Below are positions 34,164 to 44,700 of a stretch of DNA of 64,000 nt, one piece after another. The position numbers were made by a program, and so were the translations under genes. Under the pieces are notes generated by a model, which searched no databases, was not told the origin of the DNA, and saw only the letters and a list, made by a program, of their open reading frames with translations. The DNA comes from Hexactinellida sp. DTS-2022 (Eukaryota; Porifera; Hexactinellida): positions 4,702,501-4,766,500 of the forward strand of contig JAPNXP010000001.1 in assembly GCA_028753945.1 (NCBI GenBank). The letters run 5' to 3'. Each line of letters opens with the position of its first letter. Positions within the stretch are counted from its first letter, which is position 1.

Positions 34164-34265
34164 AAGTAGACTCCGCATAATAGATAAACAGGTTAATTTG
34201 GTTACCCGCTTAATTGGGACAAACTACCCGCGGACCAATGTCGCCTAATTAAGCGGAGTCAACTG
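34164..34265. mobile_element. Short MITE (GACTCCGC / GCGGAGTC ends)
   Basis: AGTAGACTCCGCATAATAG at the left pairs with CTAATTAAGCGGAGTCAACT at the right. It is the same family as the outer element at 15409-16161. Confidence 0.6.
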
Positions 34266-34327
34266 TATAATAATACATACCCCATATATGTATAACTATC
34301 CATTGGCAAGGGTGTGTTGGCTATATA

Positions 34328-34511
34328 CAGTAGAACCAAATTAATAGTACGAACACGGTTAATGCGAAATTCCGGGTATTATAAACACTATTTCTGTCCC
34401 CTTCAAAGCCTTTTCAATACAAATGATATTGGTAAATACGAATTACGGTTAAGGCGAACACATTTTGACGGTCCCCTGGTGTTCGTACTAACGACTAGTA
34501 AAGGTTATACT
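34328..34511. mobile_element. pogo-like MITE
   Basis: The left end is CAGTAGAACC and the interior matches 4289-4449. The right end AAGGTTATACTA is decayed. Confidence 0.65.
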
Positions 34512-35229
34512 ATAATAGATATCTAATACAATTTTTTCCTGAGTTATATAACACGCGAATCTTCCTCGCATATAGTAATGTTTAGTAAGTACGTAGTACA
34601 GTATTAAACACACGACAAGTGAAAAATTATGCTAATTACAAAGTGAAAACTATTAATGCATGACAGGGGGAAATATTATTAACACTAATTTATGTGGATG
34701 TAGTATGTTAGCTACCACTAATAAACACTATCGTTAAAACAGTTGACAAGTATTGTAAATTTAAAATGTGTCAAAATCTCAATATTATTTATATCTTCAT
34801 GAAATTTCCAAAAAGCAGATTCAAAATGGATTCATGTCTGAACAAATCGTGTAATCGCGATAAGTTGATACAATTGTGAAGTGCTGCACCAAACGAGTAA
34901 ATACTACGAGGTTCTACTGGATACCAGTTTCTTGGGGTTTTGTTATTGCAAAAAAGCCAAGATTAGTCTGGCCCTGGGTTTCAATCATATAGCTATGGAT
35001 TTCAAATGTAATAATTTAAATTGAAATACAAAATCTATCTACACTGATCTCGAACTTCTGGTTTCATAATTAGGGAATTCAGAATAAATAACTGAACTTA
35101 ATTCAAATTATTGTTACAAGTGGGATCAGACGGTTATCAATGAATTTAAGTGAAGTTTTGTACATTAAAACCATTTAAATTGTATACTCAGTCTTCATTA
35201 GGTATACCTCTTAATGAAGAAATGTACTA

Positions 35230-35410
35230 CAGTAGAAATCGGTTATAACGTACCTGGGTTAATAGGTGCTTCGGTGTAGTATGAACTATTATTATTTACC
35301 TAAGTTTATGTAAAGCTTTTTTTATTTCTATGCAGGATAAAGTCGGTTAGTACGTACACTCGTACTTATTTTCCATTTCCGAGGGGGTACGTTATAACCG
35401 AGTTCTACTG
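35230..35410. mobile_element. pogo-like MITE
   Basis: The ends are CAGTAGAAATCGGTTATAAC and GTTATAACCGAGTTCTACTG, followed by TA. Confidence 0.75.
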
Positions 35411-35807
35411 TACCATTGAACCACTAGAATATATCAATTCAATGCGGGGTTTACTCAACGAATGCCTGAATAATGTAAGTAAAAGGGCATGAGTGTGGAG
35501 TCTATTTTTGGGGAGAAATGTAATAATCACTGACATAAGACCTTATAAGTGAATTTGCGTAAAATAATTAAAGAAAATACTCTGTGTACTGACTCGTATA
35601 ACTATGTCTGGAATAAATCCACAATCAACATTAGTTAATATCAATTGTGCATTCTAAGAAATTGAGTTAATCTCAAATCATCTCAATTCCATGTGCAGTA
35701 ATATAACAATACATTTCAGTACGGTAGTTTCCAGGCTGACGAAAATATACAAATATGATTGAATACTTACAAGCAATATTATGCAATACCTCGTGTCGCA
35801 GCAGCAG

Positions 35808-37268
35808 CTAGTAGTTCGTCATGAGACTTGAAAGAATGCTGGTTAGAATCTCTGCACAGTCGTACAGCTCAAAGTCATTGACAAACTTCCTGTCTATCTT
35901 ACTGAGTAGGGTTTTTGTGTGGTTCTGTTGGAGGAAATGTGTGAGGGAAGAGTCCTCAGTCTCCTGCTCTACTGTCCGTTGGAGCTGAGATATTTCATCC
36001 TGCGGGCAAGTGTACTCTCTACTTGCTTCAAAATGATTCAGGAATGCGTCCAGGCCTGATGCCAGAAGGTCTCTCTGCGAGAGATCCTCCCGTTGCACGT
36101 CCTGTACTCCTATAAGCAGGTTGTACACAACAGGCTGTATATAGGGGATGAGGGGGGAGCTATCGTCCCTGGTCCCCGCGTAGTAGGAGAGTGCGAGAGG
36201 CTTTAACTGCAGATCAAACACAGTAATGATGCTTGAGAACTTGTCTCTTAGGGCCTTCCAAGTTGTAGTTAGGGCTGTGACCTGTGGCGACATCAGGGCC
36301 TCCATCACCGACATAAAGCTGAAGGCGTTTCTGAACCAGGCGCCGGAGAGCTCCCGCGCAAGCGCAATCAGCTGTGAGATGACACTGGTGCGCGTCTCAA
36401 TACTCACAGATCCGAACACCGCGAGGATTGACAGGTACTTGATCTGAGCGTGTCTGAACCAAACCTCTCTCCGCAGAGCATCATTGTAGGGCATGAGTAG
36501 TCGCTGGGGCCCGGAGGCCCCGAGTCGGTCCGAAGAGCGGTCAGCTGTCAGCTGGATGAGTCTCAGGTCGTGGCGGATGAGGTGAGCAGCCAGAGCTGCC
36601 GGGGTGTACTGCTGGAGCTTCTGAGGGATGTAAGCCGCCTTGGAGGAGAAGAGAATGCTCTTCACAACTGCCATAATCTGCAGGTAGTGGGCAGAGTGTG
36701 TGTCCGACACCTGGCTGTCCAACTGGCGCGAGCAGAAGGAAGGGGAGAGACGAGAAGTGAGGTTCCTGCCCTTCGACCCCCTGCTAGGAGGGACCGGACT
36801 GTCGATGGAGCTGTGGGCCACTGCGGGGTGTGACGCGGCCTGTCTGTCCACAGGGTGCAGGAGTACGGCAGGGGAGGTCTCTGAGACCGGATATCCGGTC
36901 CTAAGGTGGTGCTGTATGAGCTCTGGCACGGTAGAGAACGCATCAGAAGTTAATCTGAACTTGACGCTACCGTCTGGCCTCGTAGAAGACGAAATTAGGA
37001 AGTTAACTGTCTCGTCCCCCCAGTGCACCACGAGGGTGTAGGAGCCGAGCTGAGAGATGCTCTCTCGAACAAGGAAGTCTCCGTTCTTGCTCACTAGCAG
37101 GTCTGCTGCCTTGCGCAGTGTTCTGAAGTGGAACCAGGGCTGATGCTCTATGTTGGTGTCTGTCACTCTGTGAGTCTGGTCTGGTGCTTGTAACGGGTTG
37201 AGACGAGCTGTACTCTCCATCAATAACAGGACTCTATTGGGGCCGGTATTGGCACTGGAAGTATGCAT
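35808..37268 (-). CDS. SH2 adaptor of the BCAR3/SH2D3 (NSP) family
   Basis: NSP proteins couple phosphotyrosine receptors to p130Cas-family scaffolds through an enzymatically inert CDC25-like RasGEF fold. The 486-residue single-exon protein has an SH2 domain at about residues 45-145 (PWFHFRTLRKAADLLVSKNG, with the phosphotyrosine Arg in GDFLVRES) whose tail YPVSETSPAVLLHPVDR matches the NSP SH2-linker junction. A Ser/Pro linker (about 155-195) follows. The C-terminal RasGEF-like/Cas-binding domain (about 200-486) includes WFRNAFSFMSVMEALMSPQV and LKPLALSYYAGTRDDSSPLI. The family's Cas partner is not in this window. The call rests on the SH2 plus RasGEF-like order, which is unique to this family. 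Confidence 0.88.
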   Translation of the reverse strand: MHTSSANTGPNRVLLLMESTARLNPLQAPDQTHRVTDTNIEHQPWFHFRTLRKAADLLVSKNGDFLVRESISQLGSYTLVVHWGDETVNFLISSSTRPDGSVKFRLTSDAFSTVPELIQHHLRTGYPVSETSPAVLLHPVDRQAASHPAVAHSSIDSPVPPSRGSKGRNLTSRLSPSFCSRQLDSQVSDTHSAHYLQIMAVVKSILFSSKAAYIPQKLQQYTPAALAAHLIRHDLRLIQLTADRSSDRLGASGPQRLLMPYNDALRREVWFRHAQIKYLSILAVFGSVSIETRTSVISQLIALARELSGAWFRNAFSFMSVMEALMSPQVTALTTTWKALRDKFSSIITVFDLQLKPLALSYYAGTRDDSSPLIPYIQPVVYNLLIGVQDVQREDLSQRDLLASGLDAFLNHFEASREYTCPQDEISQLQRTVEQETEDSSLTHFLQQNHTKTLLSKIDRKFVNDFELYDCAEILTSILSSLMTNY

Positions 37269-37292
37269 GTAACAAGGCGAATGGAATTCTGA

Positions 37293-37415
37293 TAATGCGG
37301 ATACCGGTTATAGGAATATCGTTGGGAGTGGAGAAATATCTTCTTATAGCTATCCTTTTCAATACTAATATAGAACCGTTACCCATAGTATGGTTCTTAT
37401 AACCGGTATCCACTG
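37293..37415. mobile_element. MITE (GCGGATACCGGTTATA ends)
   Basis: GCGGATACCGGTTATAGGAA at the left mirrors TTCTTATAACCGGTATCCAC at the right, which ends CACTG followed by TA. A fragment of the family begins at 12093. Confidence 0.65.
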
Positions 37416-37832
37416 TACAGCCCTATAGGAAGCCAAATGTTCTTGAACAATGCAAATAAGATAGAGAAACTGTCGCTAAAATCACAGTCATAATATAAGC
37501 GATCGAAACCAATAAATGCATCATAAGAATTGAAATCGCTGACTTAATTCGAGTTTTAAAATTCAGAGCTCAAATCAGTCGATAAGCGTTAAATATTATT
37601 CGTTAATTATTTAGAACATCAAAAGACAGTCCCTTTGGGAGCGTTACGTAACGTTTGAACAGGCAAAAATAAATGACATACCTGCCAACCGTACAGGTTT
37701 TTAACTATTTTGGCTGTTTTGTACAAGGCGTACAGGGATTTTTATTTGGGACAAAATTACTGATTGTGAGTCCATTGTTTTCTCCTTACCCAATTGATTT
37801 AGTCAATGTTTACAAATATAAATAACATGATA

Positions 37833-38005
37833 CAGTAGTGTTCGCCTAATAGCAATTGCTCTAATAGCAATATTGCTCTATTAGCAAGTTACTTTTTGTC
37901 CCCAAGCGAGCATTTAATGTTAAATTTGTTCCTCTAATAGCAAGTTCGCCTATTAGCAAGGAAATTTCGTGCAAAATGCGACTTGCTATTAGGCGAACAC
38001 CACTG
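37833..38005. mobile_element. MITE (CAGTAGTGTTCGCCTAATAG ends)
   Basis: CAGTAGTGTTCGCCTAATAG and the complement CTATTAGGCGAACACCACTG, with TA on both sides. The word CTCTAATAGCAA recurs inside. Confidence 0.8.
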
Positions 38006-39588
38006 TAGTTTATAACTTTGTGGCCAAGCTTTTTGCATTAATTTAAAGTGCAATCTTGGTTAGTGATATTGTTTATTTAAGTTTTAGTATATATGGAATT
38101 CCTAAACGAGAGAGTGTAGCGAGCAGAAATTTTTTAGGGATGTACAGCTATACAGGATTTTGGCTAATGTACAGGGGAAACCCCGTACAGGGATATGATT
38201 ATAATACATTGGCAGGTATTAAATGACTATCAGATTATCGCTGCAGGAAGCAAATGCTGTTATGAATAGCCAAATATTATTTTACATTATCTCCAGATCT
38301 TTAGTGGCAATTCTAGACAAATCTAGCTATAATATAGAGCTATTGGTATCAGGTGAACTACAATGTGGATCAATATTTGCATAGCGAAGAAAAACGGCAA
38401 TAGGTTCAAAAAACAAGGGTCAGACCATAAATATTGCATACATGCAAGAAAGAAGTTATCTTTATGGAAAATTAGTTGATACAGCCCTGCAAGCACGTCG
38501 CCATGGGGACGAATTCCCCCCACCTGGTAAAATATTTTGTAACTATTTCATGCTCTGATCCTTGAATTAATGAGTTCACATTTGCCAATCCATTTGAGTC
38601 ATATCCCTATACGAGGCCCAATTTCCCCTGTACATTACATTGGCCAAGATCCCTGGACATGCCAAATGTTTTTCTCGCTCGCTCCGCTCGATCGTCTAAG
38701 ATGTAAAACTACACTTATACTGAAACGAATTACACTTAAGGGGGGGTCTGGGGAGCAAGCCCCCATAATTTTTTTTGAATCTTAGAAGCTCAAACATCGA
38801 TGTACAGCTATTCTTGTCACATAGTATAGTAGGAGTGTAATATTGTGCAGTTGTACCAAATTATAAATAACAACATATCCCTTTTGGAAACCAGATATGA
38901 GGGTGGTGTTCGAACACCCAAATCCCCCCCTGGATACGCCACTGAATAGGTGTTAATTTACACAAAACAAACTTACATTTTTAAGGTTTAGGCATTTACA
39001 GGAATTAGACTTACTCATCTAGTAGCGCCTTATAGGATATTCTTAATTATTTTGGTTTTAACTTCTAAACAACTGTTTTACAAAGCCAATACACCTTACT
39101 TTAGACCTGTTACCCTGTAAAATTGACTTTTAACTGTCATTATAGGTATTTTTTTTCTTCCTGTAGTAGTATTTGGCTAGGGTTGGAAAATTATTGTTAA
39201 TGTATTAATTTTTTTGCTACTTTTCATACTTTTGAGAACATTAAACTAAAAAGGTTCATCTTTATGGCCTAGTTTTTTGGTAAGTCAACTGCTAGAACTA
39301 ACACCAAAATAATATTTGCCCCCTGGTAATTTCTATGCCCCCCCCATAGATGAAAAATCCTGGCAAAGTCCCTGTCTGCCAGGCTGAGCTAATGCTGTTT
39401 AAGTAGTTCGTCCCAATTAAAGGAAATTAGTTTAATGAATATTCTAACATAAGACAATAAATGACAATACCTATCTCTAACCAGTTCTTGCAATTCAATC
39501 CAATAAACTCTAATATATTGTCACTACAGTAGATACTTGGATACGCTAAGTCACACTAAGAATTTGCTACATGACTATTAACAATCAA

Positions 39589-41217
39589 CTAATCCTCGTC
39601 CCAGTTTTTCTTATCCGGTGGCTTGGGTCCCCCAGCAGTCTTCGCCATTATAATCTGATCTACCCTCAGTATAGTGAGGGCTGCTTGAGTGGCCAGCTTA
39701 ATGGCCCACTCTTTGGTGATGAGCAGGTCCAGAATCCTGTCTGAGAGCGCGTCCACTACCCCGCCTGTCATTACGTCTATCCCTTGGTTCACCTGTCCCT
39801 TCTGATGAGCCACCAGCAGCTTGGATAGGATGTCCGGGCCCTTGTAACCGGCGTTTTCGGCGATAGCGCGTGGTAGAGCCTCCAATGCCTCGGCGTACTT
39901 TTTGATTGCGTACTGGTCCAGACCAGGACAGGTGTCGGCGTAAGAAGCTAGCTTCTTTGCCAGCTCAATCTCGGTAGCGCCGGCTCCCGGCAGCAGTCGT
40001 CCATCTCTGGTTACCGCTTTGAAGCAATTGACTGCATCGTTAATTCCTCTCTCAACCTCGTCGATGAGATTGTCAGTGGCCCCGCGGATAACCAGAGTAG
40101 CGATCTTGCTGTCCCCAGGGGCCTGTTCAAACAAGACTACAGTCGTAGCTCCGAACTCTCTGACGTACACCTTCTGACAGGTGCCATACTCCTCGCTAGA
40201 AGGAGTCACCAGCCTGGGAAGGGCAGTCCCCTTAATTATCTTACAAATGCGTCGAATGTCAAATTTAGAGCCAAACCGTAGAGCCATAATATTGTATTTG
40301 TTGAGGTAATGAAGAGAAATGTCGCCTATCTTCCCCCCAGACACAACCACATTTACCCCGGCCTCTACCAGGGACACCACGTGATCCTCGATCTGTTTCT
40401 CCTCGCCATCAGTGAATCCCATCAGATCCTCAGCGGTTTTTATCAACACAGTACCCTTAGTTTCTGTGGAAACAGTGTCAAATGGGCAGCCATACACGAC
40501 TATTTTCGCATTCTCCACCGAATTAACATCTCCCTCCACTGCTCGCTTGAACATTGTTCCACTGACCAGAAAGGAGTCACGCACCCCGCCGCCCACTAAC
40601 TTGACTACACGGACATTGTCTACGTCGAAGTTCTTTGGGTTTTCAGGGAGAATAGAGATGCAACATTCTGCCACGAGAGTGGAGAGAAAGTCTTGATGGG
40701 GGAACTGCTTGGAAGCGACAGAGGACCTCAATGCTCTGGCAACCACTTCCTTATCACGGATATTCTCCACAGAGAACACAGAGAGATTTCCTAACAGTTC
40801 AACAACTCGCTTAGCTGCTTTATCGAATCCCTCCAGAATGTCTGTTGAAGAGAGTCCAGCCCGTATCAGCTCCTCCGCCCCTTCCAACAGACTCCCAGCT
40901 AACACAAGCACCATGTTGGTTCCGTCCCCCACTTCTTTCTCCATCTGCTGGGCAGCTAGAACCATCAGCTTAGCAGCCGGGTGCTGGATTTCTACCTCGT
41001 TTACAATGGTAGCTGCATCCTTGGTGACAAACAACTTTTCTAGATGGTTTACAACCATTTTGTTCATTCCAATGGGCCCATACGAGGTTCTGATCAAGTG
41101 ACTCAAGTCCTTGCAAGCTTCGATGTTTCGCAGAACCGCCTCTTCAGAGCCAGAAAAGCTTCGAGCTCCATCTTTGAGGAGCGAGGAAAATCCTGTTCTG
41201 GGAACATGGAGAGCCAT
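39589..41217 (-). CDS. CCT8: T-complex protein 1 subunit theta (CCT8)
   Basis: One of eight subunits of the cytosolic chaperonin that folds actin and tubulin. The 542-residue single-exon protein starts MALHVPRTGFSSLLKDGARS, the theta-type N-terminus. It carries the group II ATPase motifs TSYGPIGMNKMVV and VGDGTNMVLVLAG. It has the theta-type LVTPSSEEYGTCQKVYVREF apical segment, GRLLPGAGATEIELAKKLAS, and the C-terminal lid of the ATP pocket (QGIDVMTGGVVD). Length matches the human protein (548). The C-terminus KPPDKKNWDED is polar, as usual for theta rather than Gly-Met rich. Confidence 0.98.
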   Translation of the reverse strand: MALHVPRTGFSSLLKDGARSFSGSEEAVLRNIEACKDLSHLIRTSYGPIGMNKMVVNHLEKLFVTKDAATIVNEVEIQHPAAKLMVLAAQQMEKEVGDGTNMVLVLAGSLLEGAEELIRAGLSSTDILEGFDKAAKRVVELLGNLSVFSVENIRDKEVVARALRSSVASKQFPHQDFLSTLVAECCISILPENPKNFDVDNVRVVKLVGGGVRDSFLVSGTMFKRAVEGDVNSVENAKIVVYGCPFDTVSTETKGTVLIKTAEDLMGFTDGEEKQIEDHVVSLVEAGVNVVVSGGKIGDISLHYLNKYNIMALRFGSKFDIRRICKIIKGTALPRLVTPSSEEYGTCQKVYVREFGATTVVLFEQAPGDSKIATLVIRGATDNLIDEVERGINDAVNCFKAVTRDGRLLPGAGATEIELAKKLASYADTCPGLDQYAIKKYAEALEALPRAIAENAGYKGPDILSKLLVAHQKGQVNQGIDVMTGGVVDALSDRILDLLITKEWAIKLATQAALTILRVDQIIMAKTAGGPKPPDKKNWDED

Positions 41218-41731
41218 CTAATAAGTTATCACTAACAAAACTCAATAAATAAAGATGTTTTATGCCTCAAACAATGACTCTAACAAAATACTAAAAACAT
41301 AATCAGGGTTTTAAGTTTACGTTGCCTTGGTACGAGTTTTTTATATGAAACACTAAATTACAAATTCTATCTGCAAAATAGTAATATACTATCTTGGTTT
41401 TTCGGTTTTGAAAAACAAGATTCAAAAGTTTTATGAGAAACTCAACCTTTGGAGACACTGGCGAATACTTATAGTATAAATAGGACGCGTGATCTAATTT
41501 GTTCAGATAATCTCACGAATTAACATATTTACTCTACTGTATAATATTAATTAATCAATAACAACAATATTATAATTTAATACGTACTGTGTAATAAATT
41601 TACAGCACCAGGTAGAAAGATATTCCTCTCTGTAAGACCTGAGAGTAAGCAGAGTTGATTAATTAAAGGTGGCATGAGAGTGACTTTTGTGAATAAAAGA
41701 AACGAGTCAGTATGTTACATTATGACAATAT
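41218..41731. other. Spacer between CCT8 and MED12
   Basis: AT-rich. It should hold the CCT8 promoter and the MED12 3' UTR. No repeat or open frame is recognised. Confidence 0.5.
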
Positions 41732-44700
41732 TCAATCTTGGACGTAGTTCACTCCTTGATTAGCATCCTGAGGCATGACTTGTCCCTGTGCTCTAGGTAA
41801 TACCATCGGCTGCCGTGCTCCTGGAACGGTGTACTGTCGCTGAGGCATGTTCTGGTAGTTGCTCTCGAATTGTTGATACTGCATTGTATTCGTTTGGTAC
41901 TGGTTCATATGGGTAGAACCTGATCCCATCATACCGTTCTGTAAGGGCATCCTATTTGGCACAGAACGGAGGTGACGAGTCGGACGAGTGAGAGAGATAG
42001 GTCTCTGTCTCTGACTGGGATTGGGTTGGTTCTGGTAACGCACGGCCTGTTGTGAATGATATTGGTTAATTGAGGTGTTAGCGCCAGGCTGTATACCATA
42101 GTTGTCCACGTTAATTATCTTCTGGTTGATCTGGCCACGCGAAGTCTCGTAAGTAGGCATATTTTGCATTGATTGACGCCCATACATTCTTTGATTTGCA
42201 ACTGGATATTGTTGCTGAGATGCATTGACTGTACCATAGCTCGCTAGTGGATCGAGACCTAGCAATTCCTCATGGTTATAGCCCCTCAATGCCAGCTTGT
42301 CTTGATGTTGCTGTTGCTGGTGGTGATGTTGGTATTGGTAATTAGGATAGGATGACATAGGGTTCGCGCCCCCAATGTTCCTGTTGGAAAGGTAATAATT
42401 ATTTTGTTGGGAATAAGTTGGTCGAATGTGTTGCATACTCGTTTCATAGGTATTCGTGTTCATCATAATGTTCGGTTTGACGTCAATTGGAGTAAGTTGT
42501 TCCTGTCGCTTGTCCTTAGTACTTGAAACTGAAATCCGTTTTTGCTTTTTGCTGGTTGGGCTCTCCGTAGGCGTTGACATGATCAGCTCGGCGCTATGAG
42601 GTGGGACAGCACTCAGTACGGGGGTGGGGACTATGTCCGGGACCTCTGGAAGTGCCACGTGGTAGGGGGTGTAGTTCTTATCGGCGTGTGTATGTAGGAA
42701 GCAGAGTCTGTACTGCTCCTCGTACTTGAGGGGGCGAGGCTCGTGACGTAAGAACTTGAGGTAGTGAGAGAGGGAGAGGCTGTTGTTGTGTGGAAATCCC
42801 TCAAGCACGTCCCAAGCTGGGAGCGAATACTCTACCAAATCATCTGGGTTAAATCCATGGTCACTGTAACGGCTGAAGAGCTTCATATGGAGGGCTGGCT
42901 TTGGAATGCCGATGAGTTGGGAGAGCTCTTTGATGCATTTAGAGCTTATAAGGGACGAATGGGTTAATTCCTGCTTGACGAAATCGTTTAAGTATTTCCT
43001 CGGCTCTCTCGATGCGTTATTAGCACTACTCTCGGTTCCCAGATTCCTGTAGAGAATGCATAGCATGTCCAGTGTAGTGGTGTAGAGCTCCTGAGTGCCC
43101 GTGTAGTCGGGGTCTACGGCTCCAGAGCAGATCAACTGAGTGAGGAGGCTGCACCACTCGAAACAGGCGTTTTGGAGAGCAATGTTTAGGAGGGAGCCGA
43201 CCAGCCCGAGGCGAACCTTCAAGGAGGCGTTAAGGTGCGACCTAACTTTGGGATCTGAGGGCTGCTTCTCTTCCGCTGGAGCTTTGAGAAATGAAGTCAC
43301 TTGCTTGCTAAGAGGGTCGAGGAGCTCCTCTTGAGAGCCGGAGTGGAGACAAGCTAGCACGAGCTCTAAGAACGGCTGCTGCTTTCCAGAGGAACCTACT
43401 CCCTCCTTGTTGTCACAGGATTGGGCCCCTGCCCCCAGGGTCCACCACTCCCCCTTGCTGTGATCCCCTGCCAACTTCAAAATACGTCCGTGCACGTTGC
43501 TGGGTAGCCTAGACACGAGAGGCGCCACCAACCATGCGGGAGAAATGGAGTATATATCAATCTCTCCCGAATCCGGTTTGCAGTGCTGCTCCTGCTTCTG
43601 GGAGAACACGTCGAACGCACACTGAGAAATCGTGTCCGTTATCTTCATGAGCTGCTGCTGCTGCGAAGTAAGCTGCAACAACACATACAGTTGGATGAGA
43701 GAGGAGCGAAGGCTCCAAAGGTCGAGAGTCTCTAAAATCTTTAAAACCTGTGCCTTATCTTCCCTGATAATGAGCGCCTGTTTACTGCCGTGGTAGCAGA
43801 TGTAATTGGCCAGCAGTTTAACGTGTGAAGTCTTAAGCTTGGGATCTCCACCCATTCCTGGTACGGCCCCAGAGTCCTTGTCCTTCTCGGTCAGTGCTAA
43901 GGCCAGCTGCTCCACCTCACACTGGCACTTCTCTTGCACCCAGGACTGACTGACAACTGCCTCCAGGCATTTGTTTATCTTCTTGTGGTTGCTGCTCTTC
44001 TTCTCCCCGTAGGATTCCTGAAGCTGCATCATCGCCTTGAGCAGCTCCGAGACGGAGGAGAGCGGGAGCTGCTGGTCCTGCACGTACAGGAACCTCTTCA
44101 CGTAAAGCGGCAGCTTACGGAGAGGGTGCCAGTCCTCAGAGCCCCCTGACGTCTGTTTGGTAGTATCTTGGTGGGGGCGTCCCTCCTCCGTGAGGATCGA
44201 GAAGATAAGGAGACAGGTTATGTCCAGGGCGCTGGTCAGGTGATCAGATGAGTCCGGGTTCCGGTGGTACTGACAGGCAGCTGTCATCACGCTGTCGACA
44301 AGGTTCGGTAGGAGGAGAGGATTGTGAAATACTACAAACGCTATGAAAATAATCAGTTTGTTGTGGTTGAGTGGTTTCTCGGCTAAAATGTGTTTGTATA
44401 GCTCTTTGAACCCGTGCTTTGGAGAGGGCGCGCATATGGCACGAATTGCTTCCATGAACACGTTGTTAAGCGAGGGGCACTCAGAGCAAACGTCTGCTAG
44501 GATGTGCGCTAGATCGCGAATTATATCCACACTGCTCGCATTACACGCTTTGGCGTAAAACTCGCATATTAGGGAGAATGAGTCTACCACTTCTTTGTGT
44601 ATCATGCTGCATAGACTTCCCACAGTGCTTGATATATCGGTGGAGGAGTGTTGCTCCAAATCCAGCTTGTGTCTGAAAACCTGGTCCCAGGTCAGATCCG

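Larger units (their letters stand above)
33362..35807. other. Interval ENT to SH2 adaptor
   Basis: AT-rich with no supported gene. It holds inverted-repeat elements at 34164-34265, 34328-34511 and 35230-35410. The remainder has scattered TACGTA words but nothing I can name. Confidence 0.55.
37269..39588. other. Interval SH2 adaptor to CCT8
   Basis: No gene is seen. It holds two inverted-repeat MITEs (37293-37415 and 37833-38005). A patchwork at 38680-38960 and 39330-39370 carries GGGGGGTCTGGGGAGCAAGCCCC-like and CCCCCCCTGGATACGCCACTG-like words that recur near 48470-48510, probably ends of decayed elements. Confidence 0.55.
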